A stretch of 64,000 bases of DNA. It comes from Apium graveolens (lineage: Eukaryota > Streptophyta > Magnoliopsida > Apiales > Apiaceae). This document shows, piece after piece, positions 36,666-46,844 of this stretch. Each line of letters starts with the position of its first letter. Positions within the stretch are counted from its first letter, which is position 1. The notes under the pieces are model-generated. The model saw only the letters and a program-made list of their open reading frames with translations, did not search any database and was not told where the DNA came from. The translations under genes were made by a program, and so were the position numbers. Location of the stretch: contig NC_133652.1 in assembly GCF_009905375.1 (NCBI RefSeq), forward strand, positions 117,266,676 to 117,330,675, read 5' to 3'.

Positions 36666-37182
36666 GTGAAAAATTGAGATTTAAGCGTGCCTGTTAGGTG
36701 TTTGATAAAATGTCCACTTGCCGTTTTTCAAGGAAAAACCGTTCCACTTATCCAGATATTCCATTAATCAAGGTGAAACAGTTTTAATTCAAAATTGAAA
36801 CCGTTCCCACTTATTTAATTATTTTTCACTACATCATTAATATTCTGAAAATAAATCAAGTAAAAATGACCAAGATAAATCAGATGAGTAAGTACTGATA
36901 AAGGAAAATCAGAACTTAAATTAAAACAGAAGTTATATGGTCATCAGAATATGACTATGTATCAGGATTTATCAATGCATTACAAAAGAACTTAGAGACA
37001 AAATCTTGAAACAAAAGCGAATTTCATTAATATATCAAGTGAATACATTCATGAAATTGAAATTACATCAGTACTAGTACAAGATTTCCCTAAGCTGCTA
37101 AACCTAACAACAACAGCCTTAGTCCTAGCTCAAGAAGCAGGGCAAGGCTGATGATGAAGAAAAATAGGAAGAAGAAAATAAA

Positions 37183-37452
37183 TCATTTCTTCTTCATACT
37201 CTCGACAAACAGAATGGCGAGTCGAATGATTCGCTCTTGCTGGCGGAGAGCTTCCAGCCTTTCCTCCTACAATCGCTCCAGATGGCGATGGTAATCCATA
37301 TAGAAGAACAGGAGGTGGGTGAGTACCTCCTGTGGGACAGAGTCCCATATCTCATCAGGAATGGCAGTGACGTGCCATTTCTGCTGCCAATCGGCACAGC
37401 TTAGCTCCATATTGAATGTTTCGTAGTTCAATAACATGTTGTATCTGACCAT
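37183..37452 (-). CDS. SV1 small accessory ORF of unknown function
   Basis: ATG at 37450-37452 (minus) opens MVRYNMLLNYETFNMELSCA, continues through WQQKWHVTAIPDEIWDSVP and LLFFYMDYHRHLERL, then meets a TAG near 37267-37269. The frame continues for 27 more codons (EERLEALRQQERIIRLAILF...) to a TGA near 37183, so the TAG is probably a recent nonsense change in a ~90-residue protein. The product is Trp/Tyr-rich in the first half and helical, charged in the second. A minus-strand TATATAAG box at 37534-37541 lies 82 bp before the ATG, suggesting its own promoter. It matches no gag, pol or envelope-like domain. Confidence 0.55.
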
Positions 37453-37533
37453 GGTGTTTTTGAAAGAAAAAGGATGAAGGTAAGATGAGTTTGTGAGAAA
37501 GGATTTGATGGGAAGGCTGATGTGAAGTGGTTG

Positions 37534-37541
37534 CTTATATA
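37534..37541 (-). promoter_or_regulatory. TATA box before the SV1 small ORF
   Basis: GCCTATATAAGCA on the minus strand, core TATATAAG. Transcription would start around 37505, leaving a ~50 nt leader before the ATG at 37452. Confidence 0.5.
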
Positions 37542-38890
37542 GGCAAGAGAATGACAGGAGACACAAAGAAATTTAATGCTGACAGGTAGAATTAATTCTA
37601 CCTCGTCTCCCCAGACTTGGAAAAAGAAAAACATTCATTGGAAAGAGAAAACATGGTTTAATGCGCACAAGAAGCAAGTAAAAGTTGACTTTTCAAGTAC
37701 GAATACCATTAACCCTATCCATAGTGACTATTAATCTTCCACTTCAACATATTCTAGTTTGAACCGAGACTGTTATCAAATTTTATCCACAGATAAGTCA
37801 AGTAAAGAATTAGACTGTAATATCAGAACTTAGACTTATATTAGAACTTAACAGGCATCAAAACATAATTTCTTAACTCGAAAAAGGAATGCCTATCTTA
37901 GTAAGTCCTCATACAAGTTCTGAGTTATATTCTTCAGAACTTAATCATCAGAACATGCAATCAGAACTTGTCCTCAGAATTTGTGCAAAGTGACACAATG
38001 ACTGTTTATCTAAAACAACATAGACCACCACAGTAATTTTCATCATTCATATGGAGTGATTAGTGTGTGCATTAAGCTAAATGTCAGACAAAGAGTAAAG
38101 TCTAATTCACTTCAGTACATCTTAGAAATAAGGCATAACTAAAACTTTGCTAAAGAGCTGTCATTATTCTGAAACCTACTGTTGAATAAGTTCATGCTTG
38201 AGTCCACCTCAACTATTTTGTGCTAATTTTATGCATCTTTTTAAATTCCATTTCACAGTGGCTTCTCAGTGTAAGTGAGTCACGACTGCTTATCAGAATT
38301 TATGCTATTATCAGAGTATTTCTCCAGTAATCATAGAGTGTGAAAAGTCACCAAGAAAATATTTTGCTTTTCTAATGCATATTTACTTAATACCAGCAAT
38401 GCACTTGGGTCGTCCCTTCCACATTTTTACTTTAGATCTCAAAGGAGTACCTGATTTTATTCTTTGATCCTTTTGATTTTTCTTTTGATAAGTGAGGTTT
38501 ATCAGCACTTAGTGCATTCAGCAGATTTACCAGTATCAGAATTTAACAGATGAGTAGCATTATTCTAATTTGTGACTTAGTAATAAGATAAACAAAGTAA
38601 ACTCAACTAAGCTCAATTATCAGAATTTGCTTGTGTTATTAGATTTCCACATAAATAATTACTTCTTACATGGGATCATTTGTTTATTGAAGAGTACTAG
38701 GTCAGCATCTAGCACAGTTATCCTCATAGGATTGAATAGTTACTTAAACAGACATATCACTTATCAAAGTTTAGAAACATATATCAAACAACAATCAGTA
38801 CTTAAACACATTTGTCAATTAAGCACAGAATACACAAAGAGATTAAATTCTGTAAATACTGATCATAAGGTCTGATATAACAGAACAAGA

Positions 38891-39670
38891 CTAAGCAGAT
38901 TTAGAGAAAGAACCTGAAACCATTCCAAGTTCATTTACCAATCTTGTAAAAGTGGCTTCACACAATGGTTTTGTGAAGATATCTGCTAGTTGTTGATCTG
39001 TTGGAACAAAGTGCAATTCCACTGTACCTTCATCCACATGTTCCCTTATGAAGTGGTACCTGATGCTGATGTGCTTTGTCATAGAGTATTGAACTAGATT
39101 ACCTGTCATAGCAATAACACTTTGATTATCACAGTAAATAGGGATTTTGAAATATGTTAGCCCATAATCCAGTAATTGATTCTTCATCCAAAGAATCTGT
39201 GCACAACAGCTTCCTGCAGCAATATACTCTGCTTCTGCAGTTGATGTGGAAATTGACTTTTGTTTCTTGCTGAACCAAGAAACCAATCTGCCTCCAAGAA
39301 ATTGGCAGCTTCCACTTGTGCTTTTCCTGTCAATTTTGCAACCTGCAAAATCTGCATCTGAGTAACCTATTAGTTTAAAATTTGATTCTCTACGATACCA
39401 CAATCCCAGATCAGCTGTTCCTTTAAGATACGTAAAAATTCTTTTCACAGCTGTTAAGTGAGGTTCTCTTGGATCTGCTTGAAATCTTGCACAGAGACAG
39501 GTAGCATACATGATATCAGGTCTACTAGCAGTTAGATAGAGTAGAGAGCCAATCATACCTCTGTAATCAGTAATATCTACAGATTTACCAGTATCCTTAT
39601 CCAGTTTTGTTGTAGTGGCCATGGGAGTGAATGCACTTGAACAATCTTGCATTCCAAATTTCTTCAGCAA
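38891..39670 (-). pseudogene. SV1 RNase H and RT C-terminus
   Basis: 259 codons open. The RT tail ([35 protein letters not shown]) runs into RNase H (YLKGTADLGLWYRRES, YSDADFAGCKIDRKSTSGSC, TAEAEYIAAGSCCAQILWMK, IYCDNQSVIAMTGN, QLADIFTKPL) and ends in LVNELGMVSGSFSKSA with a natural stop. The D, E, D catalytic positions (SDADF, AEAEY, CDNQS) are kept. It overlaps the RT frame at 39597-39670, so one frameshift separates the two. The domain itself looks intact. Confidence 0.88.
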
Positions 39671-40331
39671 GTTCCCCCATCATACTCATCTGATACCTTG
39701 ACTGCATCAGTTTGGCAAACTTCTTGCAAAGTCTGTCATTTGTAGACCCAAAAATGATATCATCAACATAAATCTGGACCAGAAGTAAGTCCTTTCCATG
39801 GTTGAGGTAGAACAGTGTTTTGTCTATTGTTCCTCTGTTGAATCCACTTTCCAGAAGAAACTGAGCTAAAGTCTCATACCATGCTCTAGGAGCTTGCTTA
39901 AGTCCATAAAGTGCTTTATCAAGCCTGTAGATATAATCTGGATGTTTGGAGTCTACAAAGCCTGGAGGTTGTTCAATATATACTTCCTCCTCCAATTCTC
40001 CATTGAGAAAAGCACTTTTCACATCCATCTAAAAGACAGTAAACTTTTTGTGAGCAGCATAAGCCAAAAATATCCTTATGGCTTCTAACCTAGCAACTGG
40101 TGCAAATGTTTCATCATAATCAATTCCCTTCTGTTGAGAATATCATTTTGCAACCAGCCTTGCGTTATTCCTTGTAATTATGCCATCACTGTCAGTTTTG
40201 TTTCTGAATACCCACTTTGTACCAACAACAGATCTATTCTTTGGTCTTGGCACTAGGGTCCAGACTTTGTTTCTTTCAAATTCATTTAACTCTTCCTGCA
40301 TTTCTTGCACCCAATCAACATCTTGAAGAGC
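39597..40331 (-). pseudogene. SV1 reverse transcriptase
   Basis: The open part 40028-39597 begins [20 protein letters not shown], then [12 protein letters not shown], and the catalytic block [15 protein letters not shown] with YVDD. Upstream (40331-40030) the RT start (WVPRPKN, VGTKWVFRNK, NARLVAKGY-like blocks) is present in the same frame but ended by stops at about 40030 and 40332. The two stops and a frameshift near 39640 make it inactive. Confidence 0.88.
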
Positions 40332-41681
40332 TTATTCCACTTTCTTTGGCTCAATCTGAGAGAGAAAAGAATTGTAAAGACATTTGTTTGAAGTACCTAT
40401 TCTAGTTCTGACACCTGCATCAGGATTTCCAATTATAAAATTAGGTGTATGTGATTTTGTCCACTTCCTTGTAGATGGAAGGTTTTCTCTAGAACTGGAT
40501 GCTCCACCATGATCTATGTTGTCTTTATTTTCATTTTCTGATGCTCCCCCTGAAACTATGCTCTCCGAGTTGGATTCTTCAGAATTTAGATTTTCAACAC
40601 TGTCAGAACTTGGCTTATCAGAACTTAACGAATCAGAACTTGAAGATCCAGAAGTATGTTCTGATGTTTCTTGAGATGTGGTAAGATCTTGAGTATGCTC
40701 CCCTTGCACAGGTGCATCTTCCTTTGGCGTAGTCACCACAGTTTCAATAACATCAGAGTTTAATCCATCAGAATTTACAGTATCAGGACTTAGACTGTCA
40801 GGATTTTCAGCATCAGAATTTGAGTCTTCATTTTCAAATCTCAGCTGATCATGGTCAATAAAATCTTCAAGACCAGTAATCTTCTTGTCATCAAAGGAGA
40901 CATTGATAGATTTCATGACCACTTTTGTTCTCAAATTATAGATTCTGAAGGCTTTTGTGGAAAGTGGATATCCAACAAAGATTCCTTCATCAGCTTTTAG
41001 ATCAAACTTTGATAGCTGTTCAGGATGAGTCTTGAGAACAAAACACTTGCATCCAAATACATGAAAGTACTTCAGATTTGGCTTCTTTTCCTTCACCATC
41101 TCATATGGTGTTTTTCCTTGCTTGTTAATGAGTGTTGCATTTTGAGTAAAACAAGCAGTCTGCACAGCTTCAGCCCAGAAATAGGTTGGAAGTTTTGCTT
41201 CTTCAAGCATTGTACGTGTAGCTTCAATGAGAGTTCTATTCTTCCTTTCAACAACTCCATTTTGCTGTGGAGTTCCAGGAGCAGAAAATTCCTGCTTTAT
41301 TCCATGGTTTTTGCAGAACTCTTCCATTATCAAATTCTTGAACTCAGTGCCATTATCACTCCTTAAGGTTTTCACAGAATCTTTGACCAATTTATCCAGA
41401 TGTTTGACATGATCAATCAAGATAGATGCAGTTTCATTTTTTATGTGCAAGAAATACACCCATGTGTATCTAGTGAACTCATCCACTATGACCAATGCAT
41501 ATTTCTTCTTTGCAATAGACATGACATTTACTGGACCAAATAGATCAACATGTAGTAGATGATAAGGCTCAAGAATTGATGATTCAGTCTTGCTCTTGAA
41601 TGAAGATTTTCTTTGTTTGGCCTTCTGACAAGAATCACAAAGGCCATCAGGAGAAAATACTGACTTTGGTAGTCCTCTCAC
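40332..41681 (-). pseudogene. SV1 integrase
   Basis: 449 codons open. Zinc-binding end (LCDSCQKAKQRKSSF), then the catalytic core with D (LHVDLFGPVNVMS), D (LRSDNGTEFKN) and E (QNGVVERKNRTLIEATRTML), all retained. The C-terminal blocks follow (FGCKCFVLKT, GIFVGYPLSTKAFRIYN). The last ~150 residues before RT are Ser/Asp/Asn-rich low complexity (NSD and SSD repeats), encoded by copies of the TCAGAACTTA motif read in one frame. The HH part of the zinc site lies upstream of 41681 in a broken segment. Confidence 0.9.
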
Positions 41682-41776
41682 AAGACCTTTCTTGACCAGT
41701 TCATTTATGTTGTTGAAATTTAAATGAGAGAGTTTCTTGTGCCAATTCTAGCTTTCTTCAATTGATGCTCTACTCA

Positions 41777-42157
41777 TCAGACAGATTGTAGAACCATCAG
41801 TACTTGTTGAAAGCTTAGCTTCATAAATGTTACCACGCCTGTATCCACAACTTTGCCTTTAGATTTACTCACAACTTCACAGTGTTCTTCAAAGAAATCA
41901 ACATGATAACCTCTGTCATAGATTTGACTTATACTCAGCAGATTGTGTTTAAGTCCTAAGACGAGAGCTACTTCTTTAATGATGACATTCCCAAGATTGA
42001 TATTGCCATATCCCAATGTTTTTCCAATGTTGTCATCTCCATAAGAAACACTTGGGCCAGCTTTCTCCACAAAGTCTGATAGCAGGGCCTTATTTCCAGT
42101 CATATGTCCTGAACATCCACTGTCCAGAACTAGAATATTTTTCCTGTTGCCCTGCAA
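41777..42157 (-). pseudogene. SV1 aspartic protease
   Basis: ILVLDSGCSGHMTGNKALLS gives the Copia protease active site (DSGCS). YGDDNIGKTLGYGNI and LKHNLLSISQIYDRGYHVDF follow in family order. The segment is open for 126 codons; the join to integrase (41776-41682) is broken by a frame change or stop. Confidence 0.88.
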
Positions 42158-42205
42158 TCACAAAGACCACTAATTATTAGTTTTAAGGACCCAGACTTGC
42201 TTGGA

Positions 42206-43566
42206 TCATTTGGCCTTATTAAGTTTGTTAACATTTGCAGCGGATTTAGCATCAGAGTTTATGTTAATATTTTTCTTATCAGAACTTACACTATCAGACT
42301 TTGTATCAGAATTTACACTAGAAGGAACAATGGAAACTTTCTTCAAAGAAGGTTTTAATTGATAATAATTATAGTACAAACTATGATATTCCTTACAAGT
42401 ATAAATGGAATGCCATAAACTACCACAATGAAAACAAGGATTTTTTGGTTTATATCTAACAGACTGACTCTTAACTCCTGATTTTGAAGGTAAGGAGTTA
42501 ATGTTCTTATTCTTCCTGCAAAAAGAAGCTAGATGGTTAGAACTTCCGCAGTTATGACATGTTTTCCTAGGAGCATCAGGAACAGGTTTATAATCATTAC
42601 TTTTATTCACACCTTCCTTTCCATTCCTATTTTTCCTAGGTGATTTTACCTTGTTTGCATTCTTAACATCTTTCAGCTTATGCTTAAGCTGCTTCTTACT
42701 CATTAAGCCTATGTTTACTTCAGCTGTCTTTTCCTGTTTTAGTTTGTCAGAAGTTAATCCCTCTCTAACTTCTGATTTATCATTATCAGACTTTTCAGTT
42801 ACAAACTTAACAGGTTTTAACTTTGGCTTTTGCTTAACAACATGCTTAATTTCTACAATTCCTTTATCATTCTTATCCTCTCCATAACCTAGGCCCTCTT
42901 TCCAATTTTCACTACTTAGCAAATTTTGAGTGGTTCTGCCGGAGTTAGTCCAAGTCCTGATTATTTCTCTTTCCTTTTCTAACTCAGTTTTTAGAAATTC
43001 ATTCATTTTTAGCACTTCATCCCTAACATAAAGAGCATCATCTCTATCCTTCTGAGTTTGATGGAACATAACTAACTCTTTTTCTAAGAAATCATTTATT
43101 TTCTTAAAAGCAAGATTTTCAGAAGTTAATCTTTCACATGTTAAAGTTTGATCTCTATAACTAACAAACATGGTTTTAAGATATCTTCTCAACTCATTAA
43201 TATCATCAGTATGAAAAACATAAGTAGTCTGAGGTACCTTTGTTTCAGCAGTTTCAGAACTGCTCTAGGCACTTTCTTTATCAGCATTTGCCATCAATGC
43301 ATAGTTCTCCTCACTTTCAGAGTCTGAGGTGTCTGTCCAGTTTTTTTGCTTTGTGACAAGAGCCTTGCCTTTGTCACCCTTTACCTTCTTGTAGTCAGGA
43401 GATATGTGGCCTTTCTCACCACAGTTATAGAATTTGACAATGGTATAATCTCCTCTATCATACTTTCCTCCTCTGCCTTCAGATCTTCTGAAATTCTTCT
43501 TATCAGAACTTATGCCTTTCCTGGAAAACTTCTTTCCCTTCCTGAACTTTCTATATGCAATCTTTG
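42206..43566 (-). pseudogene. SV1 gag, N-terminus missing
   Basis: The open part (43192-42206, 328 codons) has a long helical, probably coiled-coil region (LENLAFKKINDFLEKE-like, residues ~20-80), a basic linker and two intact CCHC knuckles (CHNCGSSNHLASFC and CFHCGSLWHSIYTC). Upstream, 43566-43200 carries a third knuckle read as FYNCGEKGHISPDY, with its first and last cysteines changed. Stops lie near 43265. Multiple knuckles and a coiled coil are usual in Sirevirus gag. The capsid start is lost at 43566, where CP2 begins; the joint shares only TGAACC. Confidence 0.85.
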
Positions 43567-43758
43567 TGAACCATGTGTCTACAAAAGGGTTAGTGGGAGC
43601 GCGGTCACATTTCTTGTATTATATTGAAAGAGAGTTGACACACATAACAACATAGCAGACCCACTCACAAAGCTACTTTCTGAAAGTTACTTTGATCGTC
43701 ATAAAGACAGGATGGGTATTAGATACCAGAGTGATTGGCTTTAGTACAAGTGGGAGAT
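43567..43758 (+). repeat. Extra CP2 3' internal fragment before LTR A
   Basis: 192 bp matching 49598-49789 with about four differences. It includes the RT stub, the same RT/RNase H deletion joint, the RNase H tail (IADPLTKLLSES) and the purine tract AAGTGGGAGAT, followed directly by LTR A. Confidence 0.93.
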
Positions 43759-45415
43759 TGAAAGAGATATGTCCTAAGTCCAATCATGTATGAGGATTTA
43801 GGAATAACTTTTTATGTAATCTGTTTTGATTTCATTGATATTAATAAAAGACTTGTTTTGTTTTTATTACGGGCTCTATCTATTTAAGTGTTTAAATAAG
43901 ATATACCATAGTTTAGAGTAAAGCTTTTTATGGATTATGATGAGATCATAATAGTGAGACCTAAAAGATGATAACTCTAAACTTAAATAGTTCCTGGTCA
44001 TAGGATTACTAACTAGTAATTAATAATCCGCAAAGATCGGTACATACTATGCTTGCTTCATTATGAAGGATGTCTGTTTTCATAGATATTTGTGTGGTGA
44101 CACTATAGCTAGTATTTAGGTGCTTATTATAGAATAAGTTCACTGAACATGACTCGCACAGCTGAACAACTGATGAAGTTCACTCACGTGTCAGCAGTTG
44201 TTTACATAGTGATAGTTGTACAAGTATCCTTAGACTTGAGGTCATCATAGTCATCTTGTGTACACTGAACTATGCTTTGGTTTAGTTCTTAGTCTCCAGG
44301 GACAATTATTAGGGCTCTACTGGGTATAGGAATTTGTACACGAAGATAGTGTATGATCAATAAAGGATCTACCCCTTCCAGTGAAGGAAGAGAATGTTCA
44401 AGGCTGATCCACTTATGCTAGTTCAGGAATCTCTGGCCAGAGTGAATGAAATTAGAAAGGAGTTTCTAATTTACATAGAACTGAGCATAGTAAATAGGAA
44501 AGCAAATGATTAAATTAGATAGGCTTGACACAAGATCCATGCCTTGTATTTAATCAGGACATTGGAGGGTAGAAGGAGTTAATTGTACGGTAACTATTCA
44601 TTGAATAGGTTCTTGGTATTCTAAGCAGTGAATTCGTATTATCCGGATAGTCGCGATATGCTGAGAAGTATCCCTCACGATGTAGAATAAATATGATTAA
44701 TTGATTAATCATATTTAATAAATTAGAGAATTTATATAAATAATGATAAAATAGTTTTATTATTATTTATTTCTACTACCGGCTTAATATTGAACCTACA
44801 GGGTCACACCATAAAAGAGAATGATTTAATGGTGGAGGAATTAATTAATAATGGCTAATAATTATTTATTTATGAAATAAATAATTAATTGGAAAATTTA
44901 ATAATTGATTAAATGAGATTTAATTGATTATAAATTAATTAAGAAAAGTTCTTAATATTATTAATTAAGAATTTAATTTTTGAAAATTAAATCAAGAGAG
45001 AGAATTATTTCTAAAGTGTTTACAAAAAGGATTAATAATTAAAAGATGTTTTAATTATTAATGTGAATAATAAAGGGTTAATAATAATAATATTTTATGA
45101 GAAAATTTCAGCTGAAAATTTTGCCTATAAATATACTATTATAAACCCTATTTTTATTCTAACCCAAAATTTTTAGAAAAACCTAATTTTCTCCACCTCC
45201 TCCTCCTCCTCCTTAGCATCGTTTTCTTGGTGGATACCGGTGGAGTGCTTCACGTTTGAGGAGCAGCTGCTAAGGATCTCCCATCGTTGCTTTTGGATCG
45301 CTATTAAAGGTTAGTAATCGATCCATATATTTTAATCATGATTTATATGCTTTTATTTGGATTTTATATGTGTAAAAGTGTTTTACCATGCTTCCGCTGT
45401 GATTAAAATCCAACA
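43759..45415 (+). repeat. CP2 LTR A (1,657 bp)
   Basis: Starts TGAAAGAGATATGTCC and ends AAAATCCAACA. The right half has several perfect inverted repeats (44688-44717, about 44865-44892, 45033-45064), then a CTATAAATA box near 45123-45131. Confidence 0.93.
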
Positions 45416-45416
45416 T

Positions 45417-45428
45417 TGGTATCAGAGC
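45417..45428 (+). other. CP2 primer-binding site (tRNA-iMet)
   Basis: TGGTATCAGAGC, one base after the LTR A end. Confidence 0.95.
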
Positions 45429-45508
45429 ATAGGTTGTATGCATATAGATCTGTGGTAAAAATTTCAGAATTTTATGTGCTTGTATGAATTAATTATGATT
45501 TTTACAAG

Positions 45509-45622
45509 TCGCGTGGGCGCGTGGGCGCGCGTGGGCGGCGGTGTGACACGTGCCTGACAGCGCGTGTGCGCGTGACGGCGCGTGGGTTACCTTTCCGGGG
45601 CGCGTGAGGGCGTGTGCGAGCT
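45509..45622 (+). other. CpG-rich island in the CP2 leader
   Basis: About 110 bp just after the primer site, dense in GCGCG and CGTGGGCG words, in an otherwise AT-rich element. No coding sense is visible. Confidence 0.7.
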
Positions 45623-46321
45623 CAGAATTGGGTGTTTTTGGTGCCGTTGGATTCGTCTTTTCGAGACGCTTCTAATGGTATATTATATGATATTTTATGA
45701 AATTGTTTCGAACTGTTTATAGCTAACAGAAGTATTTTAAAGCTATTTTTTGACTGTTATAATAGCTTTTAAATGCTTCATGTGATACATAGAGATGTAT
45801 AATGCTTAGACCAATATGCTAGATGATATAACATGCCTACCTTGTCATTTATTCATGTTTATATATGTGATATATGCTTAGTTTATCATGCGATGATAGA
45901 TTTAGGTGAACTTAAATTAACATAAGGCGTTTGTTAGACAATCTAGTATAGTGAAATTGTTTCATAACCTTAATAATAATATTATGAATACAATCATGAG
46001 ATTCTTGTGTTTATGAAACACGAAATTGAATATGAATTTTCAATATGAGAGAAAGGATGATTCTGTCAACAACAGATTTCTATCTGTAAGAAAGGGTTAT
46101 TAAGTGACGCCTCTTGACAATGCTCCACCCGATCTGGGAATCATCTGATTATTGATTATTGATTTGAAATATTTAATTTAAAAGGAAGAATCTCTTTATA
46201 ATATGATTATGATTGTAACGTAATACAATCCCTCTAAAATTAAATAATATCAAGTAGTAATTGGCCAATGATACAACGGGCTTGTGTCGGTCATAGCCTT
46301 CCAACATGATAGAAAGTAGTT

Positions 46322-46674
46322 CTTATTTTTGAATCATTGTCGGTTCGTGCTATAGCCGAGGGCTTTGATTTCGAAATAAGAAATACTTGTCTATTACATA
46401 GAGATGTGTACATTGAATTAGAATCTAAAGGTCGGTACGTGCCACAGCCGTGGGCCATTGGAGACTGATTCAATTGTACGAAATGTTGGGTTAGACTTGA
46501 CTTAGAATATTGAGTTTGTCGTGCCACAGCCGTGACTCAAGTATTCAAGAGGCTAAAGTTTGATTAGGGAATAACATAAGATGTAATTGACAAGAGTTGT
46601 CTGCCTATTGAACATTACATGGCGGTTCGTGCCACAGCCGAGGTTGTGTGATGGAATGTAGGATCCTTATTCCC
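46322..46674 (+). ncRNA. Array of four hairpins with a shared core in the CP2 leader
   Basis: Four cores of the form CGGTTCGTGCCACAGCCG lie at 46341-46358 (CGTGCTATAGCCG variant), 46433-46450, 46519-46532 (left part changed) and 46623-46640. Each is flanked by arms that pair with each other but differ between hairpins: 46322-46336 with 46366-46380 (15 bp, two G-U, one mismatch); 46408-46426 with 46462-46479 (GTAC, ATTGAAT, AG, TCT with small bulges); 46501-46515 with 46535-46549 (TTGAGT and GAATA pairs, one bulge); 46567-46574 with 46667-46674 (GGGAATAA, perfect) plus an inner 46612-46620 with 46651-46659. A degenerate fifth core is near 46286-46300. It ends ~170 nt before the gag ATG. This is structure in the RNA leader seen directly; its role is not known to me. 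Confidence 0.7.
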
Positions 46675-46844
46675 AATAGCATTATGAATGCTTAATTTTT
46701 CACGTAGGGGGTTGAATAAATTAGATAAACTAGTGGGAGCCACTTATGAATAAATACCCGATTCATATAGTGTTTTTGAAATGAAATTGAATATTTGCTA
46801 AGTGTTGTTATGTGTTTATCATTTACAGATTTACGATATACATT

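Larger units (their letters stand above)
36666..38890 (-). other. SV1 spacer between RNase H and envelope-like gene
   Basis: About 2.2 kb, AT-rich and mostly non-coding. It holds the small ORF at 37183-37452 and many copies of a TCAGAACTTA-type motif (for example near 36910, 37820, 37945, 37960, 38290, 38530, 38620). Nothing else coding is visible. Confidence 0.7.
31682..43566 (-). mobile_element. SV1: Sirevirus (Copia) retrotransposon with envelope-like gene, 5' end lost
   Basis: Minus-strand order is gag (43566-42206), protease, integrase, RT, RNase H (to 38891), a 2.2 kb spacer with a small ORF, an envelope-like gene (36665-32498), and a short LTR ending TGTTAGG (plus strand) at 31682. 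The 5' LTR and gag start are missing, replaced at 43567 by the 3' end of CP2. The order gag-pol then envelope-like ORF, the multiple zinc knuckles in gag and the RNase H wording fit the Sirevirus lineage. Coding parts are broken mainly by in-frame stops, so it is younger than CP1 and GY2's interior. Confidence 0.88.

Noticed and set aside
46291..46527. Minus-strand 78-codon frame across the hairpin array
   Set aside because: Produced by the inverted arms of the array; not conserved between units and lacks domain sense.
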